Shown here: positions 46,707 through 54,958 of the stretch, piece after piece
Layout: every line of letters starts with the position of its first letter
Position numbering within the stretch: position 1 is the stretch's first letter
Origin: an uncultured Pelagibacteraceae bacterium
Lineage (GTDB): Bacteria > Pseudomonadota > Alphaproteobacteria > Pelagibacterales > Pelagibacteraceae
DNA length: 54,958 nucleotides
Assembly (NCBI GenBank): GCA_902537555.1
Contig: CACBBR010000007.1
Location: 1-54,958 of the forward strand
Direction: 5' to 3'
Translations under genes and position numbers: made by a program
Notes under the pieces: model-generated
Database searches by the model: none
Seen by the model: only the letters and a program-made list of their open reading frames with translations
Told to the model about the DNA's origin: nothing

Positions 46707-47999
46707 TTATCTGCCTATACTAAAATAACTAACTTTATTTTTTTTCATTTTTTCTGGAGAATATAAATTTCTTAAATCATAAATTTTATAATTTTTCTTA
46801 TTACTTATTTTTTTTAGATTTAGTTGTTTAAATTCATTCCATTCTGTGTGAATTATAATCAAATCAGCTTTTCTACAGGCGTCTTTTATATTATTTATAT
46901 ATTTTACTTTATTATTATTAAAGTTACTTTTTATGCCCGTAGGTTCATAATAGGAAACATTAGACCCTTTGTTTATTAAGTAAGGTATTAATTTTAAAGA
47001 AGTAGCCTCTCTCATATCATCAGTACCTGGTTTAAAGGTAACTCCTAAAAAAGTAATATTTTTACTTTTAAGTTTATTTTTCATAATTTTATTTATTTTG
47101 TTTAGTAAAATTTTATATCTTGATTTATTTGAATTTATTACACTTTTAACTATAGAGAGGTTAGTTTTAAATTGCTTAGATGTTGAAACTAAAGCACTTG
47201 TATCTTTTGGAAAACAAGATCCTCCATATCCAGGTCCCGCTCTTAAAAATCTATCACCTATTCTATTATCTAGTCCAATTCCAGTAGATATTTCCTTTAC
47301 ATCTATATTTGTATTTTCACATAAATTTGCAATTTCATTTATAAAAGAAATCTTTGTAGCTAAGAATGCATTTGAGGCATATTTTATTAACTCAGCAGCT
47401 CTTCTAGAGGTATGAAAATATCTATTTGTTTTTTTTATTAAAGGTAAATAAAGGTTTTTCATTATATTATTTGCTTTTTTACTGTCAGTGCCAATTACCA
47501 CTCTATCGGGATACATAAAATCCCTGATTGCTTCACCCTCTCTTAAAAATTCAGGATTTGAAACAACATCAAATTTAATTTTGTTTTTTGATGCTAATAT
47601 TTTTTCTATTTGATCACCGGTAGTTACAGGAACAGTAGATTTTGTGACTATAATTTTATATTTAGCTAAGTTTTTTTTTATATCGGATACAACTTTATAA
47701 ACATATTTTAAGTTAGCCTTATTAGAATTTTTGTTAGTTGGTGTACCTACACAAATAAATATAATGTCTGAATTTCTTATTGAATTATTTACATCTGTAG
47801 AGAAATTAAGTCTTTTTTGTTTAACATTTCTTATTATTAATTCTTCTAATCCAGGTTCAAATATTGGAATTGTTCCCTTTTTAAGATTTTCAATCTTTTG
47901 CTTATTATTATCAACACAAATGACCTTATTTCCTAACTCTGAAAAACATGTTCCGCTGACTAAACCTACATAGCCAGACCCAATAATACAAATTTTCAT
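46707..47999 (-). CDS. ugd: UDP-glucose 6-dehydrogenase
   Basis: This 430-residue NAD-dependent enzyme oxidises UDP-glucose to UDP-glucuronate, a precursor of surface polysaccharides. KICIIGSGYVGLVSGTCFSE at the N-terminus is the NAD Rossmann motif. VVSNPEFLREGEAIRDFMYP near 147-166 and the catalytic Cys in GPGYGGSCFPKDTSAL near 254-269 are conserved. VTFKPGTDDMREATS follows near 325. It lies downstream of galU with a 4-nt overlap, forming a two-gene UDP-sugar operon. Confidence 0.95.
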   Translation of the reverse strand: MKICIIGSGYVGLVSGTCFSELGNKVICVDNNKQKIENLKKGTIPIFEPGLEELIIRNVKQKRLNFSTDVNNSIRNSDIIFICVGTPTNKNSNKANLKYVYKVVSDIKKNLAKYKIIVTKSTVPVTTGDQIEKILASKNKIKFDVVSNPEFLREGEAIRDFMYPDRVVIGTDSKKANNIMKNLYLPLIKKTNRYFHTSRRAAELIKYASNAFLATKISFINEIANLCENTNIDVKEISTGIGLDNRIGDRFLRAGPGYGGSCFPKDTSALVSTSKQFKTNLSIVKSVINSNKSRYKILLNKINKIMKNKLKSKNITFLGVTFKPGTDDMREATSLKLIPYLINKGSNVSYYEPTGIKSNFNNNKVKYINNIKDACRKADLIIIHTEWNEFKQLNLKKISNKKNYKIYDLRNLYSPEKMKKNKVSYFSIGR

Positions 48000-48811
48000 A
48001 ATTTTGAGATCTCTAGAGTTGATTTTATATACCCGTCCATAGAACCACAGTCTAGATATTTTCCTGAAAATTTATGGCCAATAAATAAGGATTTATTATC
48101 AATCATAGTTTTAATAGAGTCTGTAATATGAATTTCCCCATTTTTTCCTTTTTTTTGTTTTTTTAAAATTTTGAATATATCTCTACTTAATATATATCTT
48201 CCGATCACTGCATTTTTAGAGGGTGCTTCTTTAACAGTTGGTTTTTCTATAACATCAGATATTACAAAATTTCTCCTATCTATTTTTGAAGCAACAGAAT
48301 ATATTCCCCAACGATTAACATTATTTTTTTTTACTAACATACTTGCCATAACTGAGGCGTTATATTTTTTATGCAATCTAATCATATCTTTTGAACAGTT
48401 CTTTTTCATTATTAAATCATCTGGCAGAAGCATCAAAAAATAACTACTTTTTATAAATTTTCTTGTCTTAAGAACGGCATCACCTGTACCCAAAGGTTTG
48501 TTTTGATATACAAATTTAATTTTTTTTTTATATTTTAAAATTTTTTTATATTCATTAATAATTCTTGAGTCTTTTTTCTTTTTTATTAGAGATTTATAAA
48601 AATTATCATTATAAAAATACCTTTTTATCATCTCTTTTTTTTTTGAAATAATAAAAATTATTTCAGTAATGCCAGCTTCTATGCATTCATCAAGAATATA
48701 TTCAATTCCTGGTTTACCATTTATTGGTAATAACTCTTTGGCAAAGACGCTTGTTAAAGGTAAAAGTCTTGTACCCAAACCTGCTAGTGGAATAATAGCT
48801 TGTTTAATCAT
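47996..48811 (-). CDS. galU: UTP-glucose-1-phosphate uridylyltransferase
   Basis: This 271-residue enzyme makes UDP-glucose from UTP and glucose 1-phosphate. AIIPLAGLGTRLLPLTSVFAK at 5-25 (core LAGLGTRLLPLT) is the nucleotide loop. ELLPINGKPGIEYILDECI and FLMLLPDDLIMKKN near 124-137 supply the metal-binding Asp. GRYILSRDIFKIL near 205-217 and the C-terminal YLDCGSMDGYI also fit. It feeds Ugd directly. It faces panC across 34 AT-rich bp. Confidence 0.95.
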   Translation of the reverse strand: MIKQAIIPLAGLGTRLLPLTSVFAKELLPINGKPGIEYILDECIEAGITEIIFIISKKKEMIKRYFYNDNFYKSLIKKKKDSRIINEYKKILKYKKKIKFVYQNKPLGTGDAVLKTRKFIKSSYFLMLLPDDLIMKKNCSKDMIRLHKKYNASVMASMLVKKNNVNRWGIYSVASKIDRRNFVISDVIEKPTVKEAPSKNAVIGRYILSRDIFKILKKQKKGKNGEIHITDSIKTMIDNKSLFIGHKFSGKYLDCGSMDGYIKSTLEISKL

Positions 48812-48845
48812 TTAGATAATTTATTTATAAACATATATTTATAAA
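48812..48845. promoter_or_regulatory. Divergent galU/panC intergenic promoter region
   Basis: Only 34 bp, almost all A/T, separate the divergent starts. TATA-like sequences in both directions (for example TTATAAAC and TATTTATAAA) could be -10 boxes. Any -35 elements would have to lie inside the opposite gene. No ribosome-binding site is visible for panC. Confidence 0.3.
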
Positions 48846-49658
48846 ATGAAAATAATTACAAGTATTTTTGATTTAAATAAAGAAATTAAAAACTACAAAA
48901 ATGTCGGATTTGTGCCAACTATGGGTGGAATACATAACGGTCATATATCTTTAATAAAAGCTTCACAAAAGAAAAAAAAAAAGACTATTGTGAGTATTTT
49001 TGTTAATCCTACTCAATTTAACAATAAAATTGACTTCAAAAAATACCCCAGGAATATAAAAAAAGATATTATCCTTTTAAAAAAATTAAACGTAAACTAC
49101 TTATTCATACCCAATTCTAAAGATATTTATAAGTTTAAGGCTAAAAAATTTTTTTTAAGAAAAAAAGATAAAATATTATGTGCAAAATTTAGAAAAGGTC
49201 ATTTTGAAGGAGTGCTTAATGTGATGAACAGATTGATGTCTATAATTAAATCAAAAGATTTGTTTATGGGTGAAAAAGACTATCAACAATTATACTTAAT
49301 TAGAAAATTTTTATCAAAAAAATTTGATGTACGAATTAATGCATGTCCAACAATAAGAACAACTGACAAAATTGCATTATCTACAAGAAATAAATTGCTT
49401 AATAAAAAATCATTAAATAAAGCATCACAAATCGCAAAATTACTCATCGCAATAAAAAAAAGATCTAAATTTAGCTCATCAACATTTAAATTAGATTTAT
49501 CTGATTATAAAATAGAACTTGAAAAAAAATTTAAAATAAAAATAGATTATTTAGAGTTTAGAGATGAAAAAAATCTTAAACTTAATAATCTTAAAAATAA
49601 ATTTAGACTCTTTATTGCCTACAATATTGATAGAATTAGATTAATTGATAACTTTTAA
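48846..49658 (+). CDS. panC: Pantothenate synthetase
   Basis: This 270-residue ligase joins pantoate and beta-alanine with ATP for coenzyme A synthesis. FVPTMGGIHNGHISLIKAS near 22-40 carries the HxGH nucleotide motif. IFVNPTQFNNKIDF, FMGEKDYQQLYLIRKF and LSTRNKLLNK near 184-193 are the other family blocks. The protein is very Lys-rich, slightly shorter than E. coli PanC. It ends directly against the convergent mgtE stop. Confidence 0.93.
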   Translation: MKIITSIFDLNKEIKNYKNVGFVPTMGGIHNGHISLIKASQKKKKKTIVSIFVNPTQFNNKIDFKKYPRNIKKDIILLKKLNVNYLFIPNSKDIYKFKAKKFFLRKKDKILCAKFRKGHFEGVLNVMNRLMSIIKSKDLFMGEKDYQQLYLIRKFLSKKFDVRINACPTIRTTDKIALSTRNKLLNKKSLNKASQIAKLLIAIKKRSKFSSSTFKLDLSDYKIELEKKFKIKIDYLEFRDEKNLKLNNLKNKFRLFIAYNIDRIRLIDNF

Positions 49659-51032
49659 TTATAAAAAATAAGCACCTACACCTAAAAAAGAAACAAAACC
49701 TATTACATCTGTTATAGTAGTTACAAAAACACTAGAAGAAATAGCTGGATCTATATTCATTTTTTTTAACGTTACGGGTATTAATATTCCAAACAATCCT
49801 GCAACAATCATTGTTAAAATCATAGAAATAGAAATTATAAATGCTAGTTGAGAGTCATTGAACCAAAAGTAAACTACTATAGAGCTTATTATTGCAAAAA
49901 TAATTCCATTTAAAACTCCTATATTAAATTCTTTAACAACATTATTAGTAAAATTATTTTTTGTAAGATCTTGTGTTGCTAACGATCTTATAGTAACTGC
50001 TAGAGTTTGCATACCAGCGTTACCTCCCATTGATGCAACAATTGGCATTAAAAAAGCTAATACTACCATCTGTTCAATGGTAGCTCCAAATAAACTGATA
50101 CAATAAGTTGCGAGAAAAGCAGTAAATAAATTTAAAAGTAACCAATTAAATCTTCTTTTTGTTTTCGTAATCACTCCATCAGTAATTTCTTCATCACCTA
50201 CTCCAGCTAATCTAAGGGCATCTTCTTCAGCTTCTTCTTTTAATACAGTCAACACATCATCATAAGCAATCATTCCAACCAATTTATCAGATTTGTCTAC
50301 AACAGCAGCAGAGCTTAAATTATAATTTTCAAATAAATTACCTACCTCTTCCTTATCCATGTCTACAGGTATTAATGTTTGGGATTCGGCCATTATAGAC
50401 ATCATCTTAGTATCTCTTGGTGTTCTAAGCACTCTTGATGACGGAACAGTACCTATAGGTTTAAATTCTTGATCAACTATGAATATTTCAAGGAATTCTT
50501 CAGGTAGTTCTTTATTTTCTCTAAGATAATCTATTGTTTGACCAACAGACCAATTACTTGGTATTGCCGTAAATTCACGTTGCATAATTCTAGCAGCTGA
50601 GTCTTCTGGATAACTTAAACTTTCAAGTAAGGCGAATCTGTCCTTTGGTGGCAATGAACTAAGGATAATGTTTTTATCTTTTTCTTCCACATTTTCCAAA
50701 ATTTTAATAGCATCATCTGACTCTAGATTTTTCAATATATTTACTATTGACTCAGATGATAAATAAGTAATCATCTCAGATTGGATTGACTCGTTTAATT
50801 CAATAAAAACTTCAGGATCCACTTTAAAGTTATTTAATTTTATTAGGTTTTCTCTATCGTTCTTACTTAAGTGTTCAATGATATCGGCTGCATCGGCTGG
50901 GTGCATATCATTAAATGAATTTGTTATAAATTCAGCATCATTTGAGGCAATTTTATCTGTGACAACTTTAATAAATTCCTTATTAAATTCAAAATTAACT
51001 TTTTTATCTTTAATTTTTTTAACTATGGTCAT
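49659..51032 (-). CDS. mgtE: Magnesium transporter MgtE
   Basis: This 457-residue Mg2+ channel has an N-terminal helical MgtE_N domain (about 20-130, DMHPADAADIIEHLS), two CBS domains (about 135-260, with AARIMQREFTAIP) and a five-helix membrane domain (from about 285). The membrane domain has FLMPIVASMGGNAGMQTLAVT, core MGGNAGMQ, the selectivity-filter region. I chose ATG 51032 because AAAGG lies 8 nt upstream. An upstream TTG-type start at 51086 lacks family similarity. It diverges from lipB over 61 bp. Confidence 0.93.
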   Translation of the reverse strand: MTIVKKIKDKKVNFEFNKEFIKVVTDKIASNDAEFITNSFNDMHPADAADIIEHLSKNDRENLIKLNNFKVDPEVFIELNESIQSEMITYLSSESIVNILKNLESDDAIKILENVEEKDKNIILSSLPPKDRFALLESLSYPEDSAARIMQREFTAIPSNWSVGQTIDYLRENKELPEEFLEIFIVDQEFKPIGTVPSSRVLRTPRDTKMMSIMAESQTLIPVDMDKEEVGNLFENYNLSSAAVVDKSDKLVGMIAYDDVLTVLKEEAEEDALRLAGVGDEEITDGVITKTKRRFNWLLLNLFTAFLATYCISLFGATIEQMVVLAFLMPIVASMGGNAGMQTLAVTIRSLATQDLTKNNFTNNVVKEFNIGVLNGIIFAIISSIVVYFWFNDSQLAFIISISMILTMIVAGLFGILIPVTLKKMNIDPAISSSVFVTTITDVIGFVSFLGVGAYFL

Positions 51033-51093
51033 AAAATTTACCTTTAATTTAGTTCGCACTATTAATACAAAATTAAAATAATACAAATTTATA
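51033..51093. promoter_or_regulatory. Divergent mgtE/lipB intergenic region
   Basis: These 61 bp hold the AAAGG ribosome-binding site of mgtE and must contain promoters for both genes. On the plus strand TAATAC near 51080 could be a -10 for lipB. No Mg-sensing leader RNA fits into so short a space. Confidence 0.3.
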
Positions 51094-51717
51094 ATGACAA
51101 TAGAGATAAAAAAGTCAGTAAAACCAATAAATTATCAATTTGCGATAAATAAGCTTGAGGATAAATTAGAGCAAATCATAAAAATAGACAGTAAAGAACT
51201 GATTTGGATACTAGAACACAATGAAGTATATACGGGTGGAACTAGCTCTAATTATAATGAAATTTTAGACAAATCTATTAATGTTATTAAAACAAATAGA
51301 GGTGGTAAAATAACTTACCATGGGCCAGGGCAATTAGTTTTTTATTTTGTAATCAATTTAAATCAGAGAGGCAAAAATATTAAAAAGCTTTTAACTGCAA
51401 TAGAAAAAACTATTATTGGTACTCTCAAGGACTACAATATAAATAGTTTTGCGGATAGAAAAAATATTGGTATTTGGTTCGAAGAAAAATCTGGAAAAAT
51501 TAATAAAGTTGCAGCAATAGGAATAAAAGTAAAGAAATGGATTGCTTATCATGGATTTGCATTAAATATTTCTAATAATCTCAATGCATATAAAAAAATA
51601 ATACCTTGTGGAATAAAAGATAGAGGAGTAACAAATTTAAATAAAATAAAAAAACAAAACTATAAAAATATCGAAAATATATTAATAAAAAAATTTTTAT
51701 CTAATATTAAAAATTAA
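51094..51717 (+). CDS. lipB: Octanoyl-[acyl-carrier-protein]--protein N-octanoyltransferase
   Basis: This 207-residue LipB moves octanoyl groups from ACP to lipoyl domains of 2-oxoacid dehydrogenases and the glycine cleavage H protein. [20 protein letters not shown] near 69-88, the catalytic Lys in [20 protein letters not shown] near 145-164 and the catalytic Cys in [14 protein letters not shown] near 175-188 are all visible. It overlaps the convergent pseudouridine synthase gene by 11 bp. Confidence 0.95.
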   Translation: MTIEIKKSVKPINYQFAINKLEDKLEQIIKIDSKELIWILEHNEVYTGGTSSNYNEILDKSINVIKTNRGGKITYHGPGQLVFYFVINLNQRGKNIKKLLTAIEKTIIGTLKDYNINSFADRKNIGIWFEEKSGKINKVAAIGIKVKKWIAYHGFALNISNNLNAYKKIIPCGIKDRGVTNLNKIKKQNYKNIENILIKKFLSNIKN

Positions 51718-52615
51718 GTCTTTTTGCTTTTAACATATTTCTAAAATAATCAGGCGGTGTTGCTCTAAATGTGTATTTTTTTTTATCAATTTTAAATTTA
51801 ATCTCATAAGAATGAAGCATTAGATTTTTATTACTCATTTTTAAGCTATTAGTTGTATTATATTTTTTATCCCCGATAATTGAATTTCCTAAATTAAATA
51901 ATTGTTTTCTTAGTTGATGTTTTCTTCCTGTAATTGGATGCAATTCAATAAAAGTGGCATTATTATTTTTATCTAAAATTTCGTATTTTGTTTCAGCTTT
52001 TTCTGTTATTTTTTTCTTACTTTCAAATCTTACTAATTCATCTTTCATAAAACCCTCATTATTTAAAATTACCTCTCCATTACATATAGCTAAGTAAGTT
52101 TTGTAAACTTTTCTTAATCTAAATAGAGAAGTGAGCAATTGTGCGGTTTCTCTATTTTTTGCAATTATAAATACGCCTGATGTATCCTTATCCAGTCTAT
52201 GCACAGAAAATGGTTTCGAGTCTTTAAATAAGTCGCTTTTTGAAAAGATATCAATTATATTCTTTTTTGATTTTGTACCACCTTGAACTGAAATTCCAGA
52301 TTTTTTATTTAGGACAACAAAATTTTCGTTATTTTCAATTATTAAGTTCTCATTTTCTCTTATAACTTCGTTGCTAGGACGATATTTAGATTTATTTAGT
52401 TCAATTTTGTTTTCAAAATTAAAATTGTAAATATTTAAAATATCACCAGTTCTAACCTTTTGCGAACTTTTTACTTTTTTTTGATTTAATTTTAATTTTC
52501 CATTTCTTAAGTTTTTTTCAATTAAACCTTGAGGAATTTTTCCTAAATGAGAACGAATAAATCTATCTATTCGCATATGATCATATGTTTTTTCTACATA
52601 AATTGATTTTTTCAT
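51707..52615 (-). CDS. rluC: Ribosomal large subunit pseudouridine synthase (RluA/RluC family)
   Basis: This 302-residue enzyme converts specific uridines in 23S rRNA to pseudouridine. An N-terminal S4 RNA-binding domain (about 12-75, [20 protein letters not shown]) precedes the catalytic domain with [20 protein letters not shown] near 136-155 (catalytic Asp in RLDKDTSG). [20 protein letters not shown] near 229-248 completes the family pattern. The S4 domain and general layout favour RluC over RluA, but site specificity is not proven. It lies 25 nt downstream of rplQ, so it may be read from the ribosomal operon. Confidence 0.88.
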   Translation of the reverse strand: MKKSIYVEKTYDHMRIDRFIRSHLGKIPQGLIEKNLRNGKLKLNQKKVKSSQKVRTGDILNIYNFNFENKIELNKSKYRPSNEVIRENENLIIENNENFVVLNKKSGISVQGGTKSKKNIIDIFSKSDLFKDSKPFSVHRLDKDTSGVFIIAKNRETAQLLTSLFRLRKVYKTYLAICNGEVILNNEGFMKDELVRFESKKKITEKAETKYEILDKNNNATFIELHPITGRKHQLRKQLFNLGNSIIGDKKYNTTNSLKMSNKNLMLHSYEIKFKIDKKKYTFRATPPDYFRNMLKAKRLNF

Positions 52616-52640
52616 TTATGTCAAAATATGGAATTTAAAA

Positions 52641-53084
52641 TTAAGCTGTAACTTGTTTCTTATCTTCAGTTTTCGATGTTTCGTTCGTTTTAACTGGTTT
52701 CTTTTTATCAACTTTTTTAGCTTCAACATCACGATCTACAAATTCTATAACTGCCATTGGAGCATTATCACCATACCTATAGCCAGCTTTTATTATTCTC
52801 GTATATCCACCTTTTCTATTTAGATATCTTTTAGATAAAGTTTTACGTATTTTGCTTGCTGAACTTTCGTTCTGAAGTTTAGATATTAAAGTTTTAGTGT
52901 TCTGAAGTGTATCTTTCTTGCCTAACGTTATTAATTTATCTGCTTGCGGTTTTAAAACTTTAGCTTTAGGTAATGTTGTAGTAATTTGCTCGTATTTTAC
53001 GAGGGAGTTAAGCATATTTTTGATTAATGCTTTTCTATGTTCAGATGTTCTATTGAGCTTTTTATAGCCCATTTTGTGTCTCAT
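52641..53084 (-). CDS. rplQ: 50S ribosomal protein L17
   Basis: This 147-residue protein starts [19 protein letters not shown], the universal L17 N-terminus, with ITTTLPKAKVLKPQADKLIT near 36-55 and YTRIIKAGYRYGDNAPMAVIE near 95-115. The C-terminal tail of about 25 residues (KKVDKKKPVKTNETSKTEDK) is an acidic/basic extension beyond the core. It overlaps rpoA by 1 nt in the standard alpha operon order. Confidence 0.97.
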   Translation of the reverse strand: MRHKMGYKKLNRTSEHRKALIKNMLNSLVKYEQITTTLPKAKVLKPQADKLITLGKKDTLQNTKTLISKLQNESSASKIRKTLSKRYLNRKGGYTRIIKAGYRYGDNAPMAVIEFVDRDVEAKKVDKKKPVKTNETSKTEDKKQVTA

Positions 53085-54112
53085 TATATTGCTTCCTCTA
53101 GTTTTTTTGATAGTTCAGCAATATTATCAGGCGGCCAATTTGGAATTTCCATTCCAAGATATAACGACATTCCAGTTAATACCTCTTTTATCTCATTTAA
53201 AGATTTTCTTCCAAAGTTTGGTGTTCTCAGCATCTCTCCTTCAGACTTTTGAACTAAATCACCAATATAAATTATATTATCATTTTTAAGACAATTCATG
53301 GATCTTACTGATAATTCTAACTCATCAACTTTTCTTAAAAGATTTTTATTAAATTCAGGTTCGGTTGGTTGTTCTCTTACGATTACTTCTTGTGGCTCGT
53401 CGAAATTGACAAACATGCCCAATTGATCCTGAAATATTCTTGCAGAATAAGCTACAGCGTCCTCCGCTGATATTGATCCATTTGTCTCTACTTCCATAGT
53501 TAATTTATCATAATCAAGAGCTTTGCCTTCTCTTGCAGTGCTTATTGTGTAAGAAACTTTTTTAACTGGGCTAAAGAGCGAGTCAATTGGTATTAAACCT
53601 AACGGTGGCTCCTCTGGCTTATTCATATCTGCAGAGACATAACCCTTTCCATTTCCTACAGTCATTTCCATGTGAAAATTTGTATTTTCATCTAAATTAC
53701 AAATTACTAAATCTGGGTTTAAAATTTCAATATCAGCAGTCGTTGTGATGTTTGATGCTTTAATTTCTCCTGGACCTTTAGCATCCAGTATTAGTTTGCT
53801 TGTTGTTTCTGAGTTACTTTTCAATGCAAGTGATTTTACATTCAATACAATGTCAGTGACATCTTCTCTGACACCTTTTATAGAAGTGAATTCATGCAAA
53901 ACACCATCAATTTGGATTGCTGTTACTGCTGTCCCTCTTATAGATGATAAAAGTATTCTTCTTAAAGAGTTACCCAAAGTTAACCCATAACCCTTCTCTA
54001 AAGGTTCTGCAATTATTCTAGCGTAGGATTTATCATCACTAAGGTTTACGTCTAATTTTGGAGGTTTAATTAATGATTTCCAATTCTTAATATTAACTTC
54101 AGTTGTATCCAT
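53084..54112 (-). CDS. rpoA: DNA-directed RNA polymerase subunit alpha
   Basis: This 342-residue subunit nucleates polymerase assembly and contacts UP elements and activators. [22 protein letters not shown] near 36-57 (core [15 protein letters not shown]) lies in the N-terminal domain. The C-terminal domain includes [22 protein letters not shown] near 268-289 and [16 protein letters not shown] near 298-313, with the DNA-contacting Arg/Asn/Lys. Length is normal. It lies directly after rpsK without a gap. Confidence 0.98.
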   Translation of the reverse strand: MDTTEVNIKNWKSLIKPPKLDVNLSDDKSYARIIAEPLEKGYGLTLGNSLRRILLSSIRGTAVTAIQIDGVLHEFTSIKGVREDVTDIVLNVKSLALKSNSETTSKLILDAKGPGEIKASNITTTADIEILNPDLVICNLDENTNFHMEMTVGNGKGYVSADMNKPEEPPLGLIPIDSLFSPVKKVSYTISTAREGKALDYDKLTMEVETNGSISAEDAVAYSARIFQDQLGMFVNFDEPQEVIVREQPTEPEFNKNLLRKVDELELSVRSMNCLKNDNIIYIGDLVQKSEGEMLRTPNFGRKSLNEIKEVLTGMSLYLGMEIPNWPPDNIAELSKKLEEAI

Positions 54113-54556
54113 TTATACTCTCCTTTTTTTTGGCGGCCTAGAACCATTGTGTGGCATAGGCGTTGTATCTTTGATAGAAATAATTTTAAACCCTCTTGAT
54201 TGTAATGCTCTTAAAGCAGTTTCTCTCCCAGAACCTGGACCTTTAACTTCTACTGATAATATTTTCATTCCAACCTCTAAAGCTTTTGCTGCTGCAGAGT
54301 CAGCAGCAACTTGTGCGGCATATGGTGTAGATTTTCTGGAGCCTTTAAATCCTTTCTGGCCAGCTGAAGCCCAAGAAATTACATTACCATTTGTATCAGC
54401 AATTGAAACTATTGTATTATTGAATGTTGATTGAACATATGCAATTCCGTTTAAAATATTTTTTTTATTCTTTTTTTTTTTTGAATATGAACTTTTCTTC
54501 TGTTTAGAAGAAACTTCTTTAACTTGATCTTTATTATCTTTTAAATCTTTAGACAT
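54113..54556 (-). CDS. rpsK: 30S ribosomal protein S11
   Basis: This 147-residue protein has a typical core ([52 protein letters not shown] and the terminal [15 protein letters not shown]). It carries an unusually long N-terminal tail of about 33 residues, dense in Lys/Ser ([18 protein letters not shown]), which makes it longer than the usual 125-130. Codons there are A-rich, so some of the tail may reflect composition. It is followed directly by rpoA and preceded by rpsM after 1 nt. Confidence 0.97.
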   Translation of the reverse strand: MSKDLKDNKDQVKEVSSKQKKSSYSKKKKNKKNILNGIAYVQSTFNNTIVSIADTNGNVISWASAGQKGFKGSRKSTPYAAQVAADSAAAKALEVGMKILSVEVKGPGSGRETALRALQSRGFKIISIKDTTPMPHNGSRPPKKRRV

Positions 54557-54557
54557 T

Positions 54558-54941
54558 TTATTTTTTTAATGGTGTTAATTTTTTTCCTGCTATTGCAATG
54601 GCTTTTCCTTTTCTTGTACGAGCGTTACATCTTGTTCTTTGGCCTCTCACAGGTAGTTTTTTTCTATGTCTAGAGCCTCGATATGAAGCAAGGTCTATTA
54701 ATCTTTTAATGTTTAATGATGTCTCTCTCCTTAGATCGCCTTCTACAGTAAATTTTTGATCAATAAATTCTCTTATTTTTAAGATTTCATCATCAGATAA
54801 TTCATTTACTCTCTTACTTTCAGGAATCTTTAAAGATTTACATATTTCATTTGAGTTCTTTTCACCTATTCCAAAAATATAGGTTAGGCCAATCCTGACT
54901 AATTTGTTTTGTGGTATGTTTACACCTGCTATACGAGCCAT
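54558..54941 (-). CDS. rpsM: 30S ribosomal protein S13
   Basis: This 127-residue protein begins [26 protein letters not shown] (core [12 protein letters not shown]) and has the helix-two-turn-helix [29 protein letters not shown] end (core [17 protein letters not shown]). It contacts the P-site tRNA and 16S rRNA head. It is the first gene seen of the alpha operon; the remaining 17 nt to the right edge are leader or spacer from the preceding gene outside the window. Confidence 0.98.
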   Translation of the reverse strand: MARIAGVNIPQNKLVRIGLTYIFGIGEKNSNEICKSLKIPESKRVNELSDDEILKIREFIDQKFTVEGDLRRETSLNIKRLIDLASYRGSRHRKKLPVRGQRTRCNARTRKGKAIAIAGKKLTPLKK

Positions 54942-54958
54942 AAGAATGAGATAAAAAT

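Noticed and set aside
1..54958. CRISPR array, rRNA operon or insertion sequence
   Set aside because: No regularly spaced repeats, rRNA motifs or transposase frames were found.

Overview
The window is a very AT-rich, densely packed bacterial chromosome segment. It most resembles a member of the Pelagibacterales (SAR11 clade) or a close streamlined alphaproteobacterium. This is inferred from Lys/Asn/Ile-rich proteins, gaps of a few bases or short overlaps between genes, a complete soxBDAG sarcosine oxidase operon, a potassium-independent H+-pyrophosphatase, GatCAB, and alphaproteobacterial gene orders (lepB-rnc-recO, plsY-topA, rpsM-rpsK-rpoA-rplQ). No 16S rRNA is present, so the assignment is indirect.

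Layout. Bases 1-1353 hold a one-domain O6-alkylguanine-DNA alkyltransferase, an unassigned structured RNA ending in an intrinsic terminator (about 418-601, minus strand), and two small membrane proteins. Bases 1439-8780 look like a small genomic island: a tyrosine recombinase behind a perfect inverted repeat, then surface-glycan genes. These are an FkbM-type methyltransferase, a GT9-like transferase, a SAM methyltransferase-like protein, a polysaccharide deacetylase, a two-domain glycosyltransferase fusion, a GIY-YIG protein and a DxD glycosyltransferase-like protein. Bases 8782-18334 form one long leftward run: an AspH-type dioxygenase, rpiB, glyA, nrdR, ribD, ribE, ribB(X), ribH, nusB, thiL and hppA. 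It links C1/serine-glycine metabolism, riboflavin synthesis, thiamine diphosphate synthesis and pyrophosphate energetics.

hemB (plus) faces a second leftward operon at 19381-26702: dapA, smpB, folK, spoT, pyrE, pdxJ, acpS, lepB, rnc, recO. A lytic transglycosylase (26730-28916) runs into tRNA-Ser(GCU). soxBDAG (29076-34145) is divergent from the tRNA. A leftward group follows: gatC, gatA, gatB, an O-methyltransferase, a frameshifted trhO and a MATE transporter. A rightward operon, ruvX-pyrB-pyrC-like-plsY-topA-ridA, covers 40345-46706. The remainder is ugd and galU (UDP-glucuronate supply), panC, mgtE, lipB, an RluA-family pseudouridine synthase, and the end of the ribosomal alpha operon (rplQ, rpoA, rpsK, rpsM), which continues past the right edge.

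Most notable: the unassigned RNA; the integrase-linked glycan island with a GIY-YIG gene coupled to it; a trhO gene split by one missing A in an A7 run; two perfect inverted repeats directly against start codons (integrase and pyrB); a dihydroorotase homologue without its HxH metal motif; a RibA-like domain without zinc ligands; and convergent gene ends that meet or overlap with no space for terminators.
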